Of a DNA stretch of 10,963 nucleotides, positions 1 through 8,137 are shown piece after piece. Both the position numbers and the translations under genes were made by a program. Positions within the stretch are counted from its first letter, which is position 1. Each line of letters opens with the position of its first letter. Origin of the DNA: an uncultured bacterium (lineage in GTDB: Bacteria; Acidobacteriota; UBA890); NCBI GenBank assembly GCA_937922775.1, contig CALAKE010000636.1, positions 1 to 10,963 on the forward strand. The letters run 5' to 3'. Below the pieces are notes generated by a model. The model ran no database searches, had not been told where the DNA came from, and saw only the letters and a program-made list of their open reading frames with translations.

Positions 1-1
1 G

Positions 2-2152
2 CTCGATGAGCTCCTGGCCGACCCCGACGTGGATCTGGTCGTCGCCCTCGGCCCGGTCGCTTCGCACATTGCAGTTCAGATGCGCGAGCTGCCCAAACCG
101 CTAGTTGCCTTCATGGTCATCGATGAAGACTGGCAAGGCGCTCCACGCGACGGTGATGCCAGTGGCGTCCCAAATCTCAACTACATCGTCATCAAGAATG
201 AGCGCGACCTCGTCGCCCTTCGAGAGGTGGTGCCGTTCGACCGGATCGCCATCCTGCTCGAAGAAGCATTCATCGATGCGATGCCGAACGCGATCGAGAT
301 GGCGCGGCGCGACATGCAGGAGTACGGGTTGGAACCCGTGCTCGTCGGTGTCGGCGACTCCGCGGATTCGGCGCTGGGCCAGATCCCCGGCGATGTCGAT
401 GCGGTCTATATCACCCCCCTGATTCAACTCAACAACGACGGTTTTGGGCGCCTCGTATCGGGGATCACCGAGCGCGGGCTGCCGAGCTTGTCGTGGTGGG
501 GCGAGTTCGAGGTGCGGGCCGGCGTGCTTGCGGGGCGCACTCCTGACGATTTCCAGCAGCGCGTCATCCGGCGGGCAGCACTGAATATCCAACGCATTCT
601 CCTTGGCGATGAGGCCGGCACATTGCCCATCGATTACCCGTCCACGGTGCGGCTGAGTATCAACATGATCACCGCACGGGCACTTGGCATCCGGCCGAAC
701 TGGAAGGTCCTCACCGAAGCCAATCTGATTGGCGTCGAGGAGGCGGAGGTGGGACGCGAGCTGTCGCTGACCGGCGCATTGCACGAGGCGGTCGCCACCA
801 ACCTCGAGCTACGGGTACAGGATCAAATCGTGGCAGCGGGTGCCGAGAGCGTGAAGGGTTTGCAGTCACGTTGGTGGCCGCAGATCGGCCTCGGCCTGGA
901 TGGCTGGACCATCGATGCCGATCGCGCAGCAGCGAGCTGGGGAATCCTGCCTCAAAACGCGCTCTCCGGTTCGATCGCGCTTCAGCAGGTGATCTATTCG
1001 GACGACGTGTGGGCCGGCGTTTCGGTCGAGGAATCCCTTCAGGAATCCAGGGTGGAGGACCGCCACTCCGTGGAGCTCGATGTCGGGTTCGATGCGGCTG
1101 CCAGCTACTTTCAGATCTTGAGGGCAAAGACCTTCGAGCGCATCCTTCGCGAAAACCTGAACTTGACGCGGACGAATCTCGAGACGGCCGCATTGCGCCT
1201 CGATGTCGGTGTGGCTTCCCCGGGCGAGGTTTTTCGGTGGGAGAGCAAGATCGCCGATGATAGGCGCCGAGTCGTTGACGTTCAGGCAGCCCGGCGGCTC
1301 GCCGAGATCCGCTTGAACCGTGTGCTCAACAGGCCCTTGGACGAGGCGTTCCGTACCGCGGAGGCGTCGCTCGACGATCCAGGACTACCCGCGGAATCGG
1401 AGCGTCTGGGAGAGCAACTGGAAGATCCTTGGGGCTTTTCGGATTTCTCCAAGTTCATGGTGCACGAGAGCTTCCTCAACTCTCCCGAGCTGCAGTCGAT
1501 CTCAGCTCTGAGGCGTGCCCAGGAACGGCAGCTCGAGCGCACCGATCGCGCCTTCTGGCTGCCCGATTTCAATCTGCTCGCCGAGTTGGATCAGTATTTC
1601 GCTCGCGGTGGTGCGGGCAGCGACGTAGACCCACCGTTCGGCGATCCGGACCTGGCGGTCGATGGAACCAGGTGGATGCTCGGCTTCAATGTTTCCTACG
1701 ACCTCTTCCGCGGCAAGGCGAAGAGCGCCGAACGCGATCAAACCCGTATCGAGCTCCTGCGCCTCGACCTGCAGCGCCAGTCGACGGCACAACGGATCGA
1801 GGAGGCGGTGCGCTCGTCGCTGCAACGAATGCAAGCGTCCTTCGCCGGCATCGAGCTCGCACGCGACGCGGCGGAGGCGGCGCAGCGCAACTATGAGCTG
1901 GTCGATACCGAGTACACGCGTGGAACCGCTACGATCCTCGACCTTCTCGATGCGCAGAACACGGCGCTGACGGCGCAGGAAGCAGTAGCCGAAGCGATCT
2001 TCCAGTTCCTTATCGACCTGGCGGCAATGGAGCGCGCGGCCGGTCGGTATGTCTTCTTGGGGCCGCCGGCCGAGATCGACCCGTTTTTCGATCGGCTGAA
2101 CGAATACCTCCGAAACGCCGAGGCCGCCGGGCTGACCTCTGTACAGCAATGA
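2..2152 (+). CDS. Substrate-binding-domain/TolC fusion, outer-membrane efflux channel (5' partial)
   Basis: This is probably the outer-membrane factor of the efflux pump encoded downstream. The frame is open to the left edge, so the start and any signal peptide lie outside. A GTG at 29 could serve as a start, but the residues before it (LDELLADPD) continue the domain, so I treat the gene as truncated. Numbered from that GTG, residues 1-235 resemble ABC_sub_bind (PF04392) periplasmic binding proteins: an early ALGP turn, a VYITP strand, a GEFEVRAGVLAG segment, and the closing pattern SINMITARALGI. The OEP fold begins at about 246 (LSLTGALHEAV) with no obvious linker. It has two halves, about 246-440 (with GVASPGEVFRWESK) and 480-675 (with the hallmark YTRGTATILDLLDAQN). 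TolC proteins form trimeric channels that dock on adaptor and pump. The binding domain is an addition whose role is unknown; ligand sensing or capture in the periplasm is inference. I am sure of both domains, less so of function. Confidence 0.9.
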   Translation, partial: LDELLADPDVDLVVALGPVASHIAVQMRELPKPLVAFMVIDEDWQGAPRDGDASGVPNLNYIVIKNERDLVALREVVPFDRIAILLEEAFIDAMPNAIEMARRDMQEYGLEPVLVGVGDSADSALGQIPGDVDAVYITPLIQLNNDGFGRLVSGITERGLPSLSWWGEFEVRAGVLAGRTPDDFQQRVIRRAALNIQRILLGDEAGTLPIDYPSTVRLSINMITARALGIRPNWKVLTEANLIGVEEAEVGRELSLTGALHEAVATNLELRVQDQIVAAGAESVKGLQSRWWPQIGLGLDGWTIDADRAAASWGILPQNALSGSIALQQVIYSDDVWAGVSVEESLQESRVEDRHSVELDVGFDAAASYFQILRAKTFERILRENLNLTRTNLETAALRLDVGVASPGEVFRWESKIADDRRRVVDVQAARRLAEIRLNRVLNRPLDEAFRTAEASLDDPGLPAESERLGEQLEDPWGFSDFSKFMVHESFLNSPELQSISALRRAQERQLERTDRAFWLPDFNLLAELDQYFARGGAGSDVDPPFGDPDLAVDGTRWMLGFNVSYDLFRGKAKSAERDQTRIELLRLDLQRQSTAQRIEEAVRSSLQRMQASFAGIELARDAAEAAQRNYELVDTEYTRGTATILDLLDAQNTALTAQEAVAEAIFQFLIDLAAMERAAGRYVFLGPPAEIDPFFDRLNEYLRNAEAAGLTSVQQ

Positions 2153-2189
2153 GCAATTCAAGCAAGTGGCAAAACGACGAGAGCGTGAG

Positions 2190-3281
2190 ATGAGAAAAAA
2201 AGAAAACATGCCGATATCCCGGGCCTCCGTGTTGGCGCTCGGGCTGGTCCTGGCTCTGATCGCGGTTGGCTGCGAGCAGCCGGTGGTCGAGCCGGTCGAT
2301 GTCGTCCGCCCTGTGAAGATGCTGACGCTGGGCGCCGGAGGCGAGGGGGCGACGCTCGAGTACCCAGGTAGCGTCAACGCCCTGCTGACCGCAAACGTGG
2401 CCTTCGAAGTGCCGGGCCTCGTCATCGAGCTACCCGTGCAGGAGGGTGAGCCGGTCGTGGAGGGTCAGCTTCTCGCTCACCTCGATCCGCGCGACTTCGA
2501 GGCACAGCGAGACGCTGTGATCGCCACGCGCAATGTCACGTGGGCCGACTACCAACGCTACCAGGACCTCTATGCCGCCGATGCCGCATCGCTCCAGGAG
2601 CTCGAGGTAGCGCGACGCGCCTATGAGGTCAGCGAGGCGAACTTGCGGATCGCCGAGAAGGCCGTGGAGGACACCTACCTGCGAGCCCCGTTCACCGGAA
2701 TCGTGGCGCGCCGAATCGTCGACGACTTCGAGAACGTCCAGGCCAAAGAAGCGATCGTCACCCTGCAGGACGACTCGGTTCTGGAGGTGAAGGTCGACAT
2801 CCCGGAGACCGATGCTCTGCTCGCACCACGCGGATCCATCGGGGAGCGCAGCGAACGAGCCGACTTCACGGTCGAGCTTTCGTCGCTCCCGAATCGACCC
2901 TTCCCGGCGCGCCTCACCGAGTTCGCCACGACCGCTGATCCCGTGACTCGCACATTCGAGGTCACCTTTCAGTTCGAACCGCCTAGTGACGTCTTTCTTC
3001 GACCAGGCATGACAGCCAAGGTGGTTGCCCAGCTCAGGCCCAGCGAGGCTGGAGCTTTCCTGGTCCCCGCAGTCGCTGTGGTCGGCGGCGAGGGCGGCGG
3101 CGTATTCGTCTGGGTTATCGACACTTCCTCGATGACGGCCACTAAGCGAACGGTGAGGGTTGGCGACATGTCGGGCGACCAGATCCAGATCCTTTCCGGG
3201 CTCCAAAGCGGAGAGACTATCGCCATTTCCGGGACCCGTAGCCTCCGCGAAGACATGCAAGTGAGCCGGCTCGAAAGCTGA
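2190..3281 (+). CDS. RND efflux periplasmic adaptor (membrane fusion protein), lipoprotein
   Basis: This adaptor (HlyD/AcrA family) bridges the inner-membrane pump and the TolC channel in the periplasm. With the ATG at 2190 it has 363 residues. I prefer this start because GAGAG lies 6 bases upstream; a GTG at 2166 and an ATG at 2208 are alternatives. A basic start, a hydrophobic stretch and the lipobox AVGC (Cys28) predict a lipid-anchored protein. Two lipoyl half-motifs are visible at about 67-100 (FEVPGLVIELPVQEGEPV) and 162-195 (TYLRAPFTGIVARR), separated by a short alpha-hairpin. A beta-barrel domain (about 197-283, with TRTFEVTFQF and LRPGMTAKV) and a membrane-proximal domain (about 290-360, with SGLQSGETIAISG) follow. 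It begins 37 bases after the channel gene, and its TGA overlaps the pump's ATG by one base. The assignment is firm; the substrate is unknown. Confidence 0.93.
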   Translation: MRKKENMPISRASVLALGLVLALIAVGCEQPVVEPVDVVRPVKMLTLGAGGEGATLEYPGSVNALLTANVAFEVPGLVIELPVQEGEPVVEGQLLAHLDPRDFEAQRDAVIATRNVTWADYQRYQDLYAADAASLQELEVARRAYEVSEANLRIAEKAVEDTYLRAPFTGIVARRIVDDFENVQAKEAIVTLQDDSVLEVKVDIPETDALLAPRGSIGERSERADFTVELSSLPNRPFPARLTEFATTADPVTRTFEVTFQFEPPSDVFLRPGMTAKVVAQLRPSEAGAFLVPAVAVVGGEGGGVFVWVIDTSSMTATKRTVRVGDMSGDQIQILSGLQSGETIAISGTRSLREDMQVSRLES

Positions 3282-6200
3282 TGAACTTCGCCAAGGTAGC
3301 CCTAGATAACAAGGTTACGACCCTGGTTCTCACCGTCATGACGGTGCTGGGCGGGATGATGACCTACCAGAGCCTCGGCCGGTTGGAGGATCCCGAGTTC
3401 ACCATCAAGGATGCGTTGGTCATCACGGCCTACCCCGGCGCCACGGCGCTGGAGGTCGAGGAGGAGGTCTCCGACGAGCTCGAGCGGGCCGTGCAGATGC
3501 TCAGCCAGCTTCACGAGCTGGAATCCAAATCGGAGCGCGGCCTGTCGACGCTCACTGTCACGGTCCAGGACCGGTTCGACGCGGATTCCCTGCCGCAGGT
3601 GTGGGACGAGCTGCGCCGCAAGATCGGTGATGCGCAGGGAGACCTTCCTCCCGGCGCGGGACCATCCCTGGTGGTTGACGATTTCGGCGACGTCTACGGC
3701 ATCTTCTACGCGATCTACGGTGAGGGCTACAGCTACAAGGAGCTCGAGGATTACGCCGATTTCCTGCGTACGGAGATACTCCTGGTTCCGGATGTCGCCA
3801 AGGTTGATTTCTTCGGTCTCCAACCGGAAGCGGTCTATGTCGAGCTCGATCGCGACCGCATGGCCCAGCTCGGGATTCAGACCTCCACGATCATCAACGA
3901 GCTGCAGCAGAAGAACGTAATCGCCAACGCGGGGAGGGTCGAGGTCGGAACCGACTTCCTCTCCATCCGGCCCACAGGCACGACCAACTCGGTGGAGGAT
4001 TTCGAATCGATCCTGTTATCGGGAGCGGCCTCAGAGAGCCAGATATTCCTGCGCGATGTCGCAGCGGTCCGGCGTGATTACCTCGAACCGCCGCGCGAGC
4101 TACTCCGCTTCGACGGGGTCCCGGCGATCGGGCTCGGCATCTCCACCGTGGCCGACGGCAACGTCGTGACGATGGGCGAGCTTCTGAAGCGGCGACTGGA
4201 TGAGCTCGAGTCGATGCGGCCCATTGGCATGGAGCTCGAGACCATTGCCATGCAGTCGGACGCCGTGATCGAGGCGATCGATAGCTTCATCATCAGCCTG
4301 GCGCAAGCGGTGATCATTGTTGTCGTGGTGTTGCTCTTCTTCATGGGCCTGCGCAGCGGTCTGCTGATCGGCTTCATTCTCTTTCTGACCATCTGCGCCA
4401 CCTTCATCATGATGGGAACGCAGGGCATTACGCTCGAGCGCATTTCACTCGGGGCGCTGATCATCGCTCTCGGGATGCTCGTCGACAACGCGATCGTCGT
4501 GGTCGACGGCATGCTCATCAAGATGCAGAAGGGAGTCGAACGAAATCGTGCCGCAATAGAGGTCGTCCAGCAGGCAGCGATGCCGCTGCTGGGCGCAACT
4601 ATGGTGGCGATTCTCGCCTTTGCCGCCATCGGCACCTCGCAAGACAAAACCGGTGAGTACACGCGCTCTCTCTTCCAGGTAATCCTCTATTCGCTCAGCT
4701 TGAGCTGGCTGACCGCGGTCACGGTGACGCCCGTGCTGGGCGTGATGTTCCTGAAGGTCAAGCCCCCGAAGGCGGGCGAGGAAAACAAGGATCCCTACGG
4801 GGGCGCCTTCTACCGCGGCTACAAGGGATTCTTGCGGTTGGCCATACGCGGCAAGCTGATCACCGTCCTCGTCATCGTGGGGCTCTTCTACGCCTCATTG
4901 ACGGGCTTCGGCTACGTCGAAAACAGCTTCTTCCCGGATTCCACGCGGCCGCAGTTCATGGTCGATTTCTGGCTTCCTCAGGGAACTCATATCGACGACA
5001 CCGTCCGGCATGCAATCGAGATCGACCAGTACATCAGGGGCCTCGAGAATGTCGAACACGTGGCCTCCGTCATCGGCGGGGGGGCGACGCGGTTCCTGCT
5101 GACCTACGCCCCGGAGAAGTCGAACAGTGGCTACGTACAGTTCCTCGTCGAGGTTGATGATTTCACCGCCATTGACAGACTGATTCCCGAAATACAGACC
5201 GCTCTCGAGCACGACTACCCACACGCCATCCCCAATCTGTTCCGCTTCGTCAACGGCCCAGGCGAACCAGGCAAAATCCGCGCTCGCATCATGGGACCCG
5301 ACCGTGGCGAGCTGCGCAGGCTCGCCGGCGAGGTCGAGGCGATCTTTCGTCAGGACCCGCAGACCATCGGTGTGCGCATCGACTGGGGGGCCCCCACCAA
5401 GATCGTGCGCCCGGTGCTGGCCGAGGAGCAGGCCAACGTCACCGGCATCACGCGCCCGGATGTGGCTCTGACCTTATTGCAGGGCTTCGAGGGAGCCCCG
5501 GTCGGCGTCTACCGCGAAGGCGACGATTTACTGTCGATCATTTTGCGCGCCCCCGATCGGCAGCGTCTCGACGTTGCCAGTATGCAGAACCTGCAGATCT
5601 GGAGCCCCGGAGCACAGAAGATGATCCCCTTGCGGCAGGTCGTCTCCGGCTTTGAGACCACATTCGAGGACGACATTATCTTCCGCCAGGATCGAAGACG
5701 CACAATCACGGTCTACGCGGACCCCAGATCGGGTAACGGCAGCGTTTTGCTCGCTAGGCTGCAGCCGCAAGTCATCGACCAGGTCGAGTTGCCCCCGGGC
5801 TACCAAATCGAGTGGTGGGGCGAGATCAAGGACAGCACCGAGGCACAAACGGCGCTCGCCGGTAGCATCCCCACCTTTGTGGTCATCATGGTGTTGATCG
5901 TGGTGGCGCTCTTCAACTCGGTGCGCCAGGCATTGGTGATCTGGCTCACCGTGCCGCTGGCGTTGATCGGCGTGACCGTCGGATTGCTGGTGACAGAGCA
6001 GCCGTTCGGCTTCATGGCACTGCTCGGCTTTCTCAGCCTATCGGGCATGTTGATCAAGAATGCAATCGTTCTGATTGACGAGATCAACGCCCAAAGTGCG
6101 TCCGGGAAGGACACCTTCAACGCCATTGTCGATTCCGGCGCCGGCCGTTTGCGCCCTGTGGCGATGGCGGCCGTCACCACCATTCTCGGTATGACACCTC

Positions 6201-6472
6201 TGTTCGCCGACGCTTTCTTCGTCGCGATGGCAGTAACGATCGCCTTCGGCCTCGGCTTCGCCACGGTTCTCACCATGGTTGTGGTGCCGGTGCTCTACGC
6301 GATCTTCTACCGCGCCAAGTACGTAGGGCCAGGCGGCCCGGATGACACGTCGGGCGCCGTTGACCGGCAGGCAGCAACCATCGACATGTCGGTTCCCGAG
6401 GAGCCGGCGCCTGAGCCTCCGGCTACGAGCCTGCCCGATAAACAGTCCGACCCGGGGAACACGGAGGGTTAG
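3281..6472 (+). CDS. RND family multidrug-type efflux pump, inner-membrane subunit
   Basis: This is the proton-driven pump of the complex. Its 1063 residues match the usual length of about 1000-1070 for AcrB-like (HAE) transporters. The expected layout is visible: TM1 near residues 12-30, a large periplasmic loop, TM2-6 (about 335-490), TM7 (about 526-545), a second periplasmic loop, and TM8-12 (about 864-1010). Family motifs include ALGMLVDNAIVVVDG in TM4 and SLSGMLIKNAIVLIDE in TM10. The presumed proton-relay residues are D402 and K926, but the position matching AcrB D408 is Asn403. The start has no clear Shine-Dalgarno sequence, and the ATG shares a base with the adaptor's TGA, so translation is probably coupled. 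Residues from about 1014 to the end form a hydrophilic, Pro/Glu-rich tail (EEPAPEPPATS) that is probably disordered. Substrates cannot be read from the sequence. HAE-like is favoured over heavy-metal (HME) type because the TM10 lysine is present. Confidence 0.95.
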   Translation: MNFAKVALDNKVTTLVLTVMTVLGGMMTYQSLGRLEDPEFTIKDALVITAYPGATALEVEEEVSDELERAVQMLSQLHELESKSERGLSTLTVTVQDRFDADSLPQVWDELRRKIGDAQGDLPPGAGPSLVVDDFGDVYGIFYAIYGEGYSYKELEDYADFLRTEILLVPDVAKVDFFGLQPEAVYVELDRDRMAQLGIQTSTIINELQQKNVIANAGRVEVGTDFLSIRPTGTTNSVEDFESILLSGAASESQIFLRDVAAVRRDYLEPPRELLRFDGVPAIGLGISTVADGNVVTMGELLKRRLDELESMRPIGMELETIAMQSDAVIEAIDSFIISLAQAVIIVVVVLLFFMGLRSGLLIGFILFLTICATFIMMGTQGITLERISLGALIIALGMLVDNAIVVVDGMLIKMQKGVERNRAAIEVVQQAAMPLLGATMVAILAFAAIGTSQDKTGEYTRSLFQVILYSLSLSWLTAVTVTPVLGVMFLKVKPPKAGEENKDPYGGAFYRGYKGFLRLAIRGKLITVLVIVGLFYASLTGFGYVENSFFPDSTRPQFMVDFWLPQGTHIDDTVRHAIEIDQYIRGLENVEHVASVIGGGATRFLLTYAPEKSNSGYVQFLVEVDDFTAIDRLIPEIQTALEHDYPHAIPNLFRFVNGPGEPGKIRARIMGPDRGELRRLAGEVEAIFRQDPQTIGVRIDWGAPTKIVRPVLAEEQANVTGITRPDVALTLLQGFEGAPVGVYREGDDLLSIILRAPDRQRLDVASMQNLQIWSPGAQKMIPLRQVVSGFETTFEDDIIFRQDRRRTITVYADPRSGNGSVLLARLQPQVIDQVELPPGYQIEWWGEIKDSTEAQTALAGSIPTFVVIMVLIVVALFNSVRQALVIWLTVPLALIGVTVGLLVTEQPFGFMALLGFLSLSGMLIKNAIVLIDEINAQSASGKDTFNAIVDSGAGRLRPVAMAAVTTILGMTPLFADAFFVAMAVTIAFGLGFATVLTMVVVPVLYAIFYRAKYVGPGGPDDTSGAVDRQAATIDMSVPEEPAPEPPATSLPDKQSDPGNTEG

Positions 6473-6484
6473 GCGAAAGCCTGA
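6469..6484 (+). other. GAAA-tetraloop hairpin over the pump stop codon
   Basis: AGGC (6471-6474) pairs with GCCT (6479-6482) around a GAAA loop. One G-T wobble and one T-A pair extend the stem to 6 pairs. The stem includes the TAG stop at 6470-6472. No T-tract follows, so it is more likely a 3'-end RNA structure than a complete intrinsic terminator. It is short and could be chance. Confidence 0.35.
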
Positions 6485-6523
6485 GGCCCAGACGGATACC
6501 CGAGCTTGCCGCTGGTTTGTTGC

Positions 6524-6544
6524 TCCGTCGCGTCAGGCGACGGA
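6524..6544 (+). terminator. Strong intergenic hairpin, candidate terminator without T-tract
   Basis: TCCGTCGC (6524-6531) pairs perfectly with GCGACGGA (6537-6544) around the 5-base loop GTCAG. It lies about 50 bases after the pump's stop codon and 140 bases before the next gene, where the end of the efflux transcript would be expected. The following bases are TACTGGGG, not a T run. It may therefore act as a T-tract-less terminator, as an mRNA 3'-end stabiliser, or, less likely, as a protein-binding dyad. Confidence 0.5.
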
Positions 6545-6664
6545 TACTGGGGAGGAGTTGCTGCGCCATCGGCAGGAGAGGCCTAGCCTTCCGTGCGCCA
6601 CCGGCGACCACATCCCGCTCCAGTGAAAGCAGAGCACTGAATCAAGCAGTGTGATGATCCGATC

Positions 6665-6676
6665 CCTCCTAGGAGG
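6665..6676 (+). promoter_or_regulatory. Palindromic Shine-Dalgarno site of the aminotransferase gene
   Basis: AGGAGG at 6671-6676 is a consensus ribosome-binding site 8 bases before the ATG at 6685, and it fixes that start. It is directly preceded by its exact complement, CCTCCT (6665-6670), giving a perfect 12-bp palindrome. The arms have no loop between them, so a full hairpin within one RNA is not possible; only a 3-bp stem with a 6-base loop could form. The palindrome could equally be a protein-binding site in the DNA or chance. Confidence 0.75.
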
Positions 6677-6684
6677 CACCACCC

Positions 6685-8133
6685 ATGAGCGTCTCTGAGC
6701 TGAAGATCCCGGTAAATCAGAACATCCTCGAGATGGAGTACGCCGTCCGCGGCCCCATCCCGATTCGTGCCGCCGAGCTGCGCAAGCAGGGCAAGCAGAC
6801 CATCCCCTGCAATATCGGCAACCCGCAGGCGCTGGGACAGGATCCCATTGCCTTCTACCGGCAGGTGCTGAGCCTGCTCGAAGATCCGTCCCGCATTGAG
6901 CGAGAGCGCGGCATCAACAGGCTCATGAGCCAGGACCCAGAGGCGCAAGCCGCCATCGGTGAGGCCGGCTCGATCTCTGGCTATGTCCTCGACCTGGCCG
7001 AGAAGATCCTTTCCACGCACGGCGCCAACGTCGGCGCATACTCAGAGAGTAATGGCCTCTTCTTCGTCCGCGAGGCGGTGGCGAACTTCATTAACGAGCG
7101 GGATGGCTTCGACCCAGGGGGGCCGTTGAGCGCGGACCCCGAGAGGATCTTCCTCACCGACGGCGCGAGCGAGGGCGCGCGACACATCCTGCAGCTGCTG
7201 ATCACCGGCCCCGGCGACGGAATCATGGTTCCGATTCCGCAATACCCGCTCTACTCCGCCACGATCAGGGCGTGCGACGGCACTCAGGTCAACTACTACC
7301 CCGATGAAGAGACGGGCTGGGTATTCGATCGGGGGATTCTCGAAGAATCGCTGGAGACAGCCAAGAAGGACGGCATCACCGTCAAGGCGATCGTCGTGAT
7401 CAATCCGGGTAACCCGACAGGCGCTATCTTGGATCGGAAGACGATTGACGAGGTCATCGATTTTGCCGGGGACAACGGCATCGTTGTCATCGCCGACGAG
7501 GTGTACCAGGAGAACGTCTATGGCGCCGAGTTCGTGTCGTTCGCCAAGGCGCTCGGCGATCGCGACGTGCCTCTCGTCAGCTTCCACAGCGTCTCGAAGG
7601 GCTTCTACGGTGAGTGCGGCCATCGCGGCGGTTACATGGAGCTGAGGAATCCACCGACGGCCGCCGGCACCGACCTCTCGTTCCGCGACATCATCTTCAA
7701 GCAGGCGTCGGTAGCGCTGTGCTCGAACCTGGTCGGCCAGCTCATGGTGTACCTGATGGTGAGCCCACCGCCGGAAGGCAGTGAGCCCTATGCCCTGTAT
7801 GTCCAGGAAAGAGATGCCATTCTGCAGGAGTTGGAGGACAAGGCCACGATGCTCCGCGAAGGCTTCAAGCAGATGGACTCGGTCGAGTGCTTCGGCAGAA
7901 CGGGCGCAATGTACCTGTTCCCGCGACTTGGAAAGTTGCCCGAGGGCACCAACGATTTCGATTACTGCATGGCGCTCCTGGAAGAGACAGGATTGACCAC
8001 GGTGAACGGGGCGGGCTTCGGCCAGAAGGAGGGCACGCACCACCTGAGAATCGCCTTCCTGCCGCCGAAGGAGATGATCGAAGAGGTGCTGCCGAGATGG
8101 ATCCAGTTCCACAATGAATACGTCAACAGGTAG
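6685..8133 (+). CDS. Alanine aminotransferase (eukaryote-like ALT type, PLP-dependent)
   Basis: This is predicted to catalyse L-alanine + 2-oxoglutarate to pyruvate + L-glutamate in the cytoplasm. Its 482 residues match the size of ALT/GPT enzymes and exceed the roughly 400 of typical bacterial fold-type I aspartate-like aminotransferases. Visible landmarks are the N-terminal CNIGNPQALGQ (42-52), the cofactor-phosphate region TDGASEGARH (158-167), NPGNPTG (240-246), ADEVYQ with Asp271 contacting the pyridine nitrogen, and SFHSVSKGFYGECGHRGG (299-316). In that last motif Lys305 is the Schiff-base lysine. Arg455 in HHLRIAF is the substrate-carboxylate arginine. The motif around Lys305 is characteristic of plant and animal alanine aminotransferases and their bacterial relatives. 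A consensus Shine-Dalgarno fixes the start. The next gene begins 4 bases after its stop, so the two are very likely cotranscribed. The family is certain; alanine specificity is well supported by motif but not proven. Confidence 0.92.
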   Translation: MSVSELKIPVNQNILEMEYAVRGPIPIRAAELRKQGKQTIPCNIGNPQALGQDPIAFYRQVLSLLEDPSRIERERGINRLMSQDPEAQAAIGEAGSISGYVLDLAEKILSTHGANVGAYSESNGLFFVREAVANFINERDGFDPGGPLSADPERIFLTDGASEGARHILQLLITGPGDGIMVPIPQYPLYSATIRACDGTQVNYYPDEETGWVFDRGILEESLETAKKDGITVKAIVVINPGNPTGAILDRKTIDEVIDFAGDNGIVVIADEVYQENVYGAEFVSFAKALGDRDVPLVSFHSVSKGFYGECGHRGGYMELRNPPTAAGTDLSFRDIIFKQASVALCSNLVGQLMVYLMVSPPPEGSEPYALYVQERDAILQELEDKATMLREGFKQMDSVECFGRTGAMYLFPRLGKLPEGTNDFDYCMALLEETGLTTVNGAGFGQKEGTHHLRIAFLPPKEMIEEVLPRWIQFHNEYVNR

Positions 8134-8137
8134 CCCG

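Noticed and set aside
1502..2425. 307-codon open frame on the minus strand under the TolC and adaptor genes
   Set aside because: It is antisense to clear OEP and adaptor coding sequence and has no domain signature.
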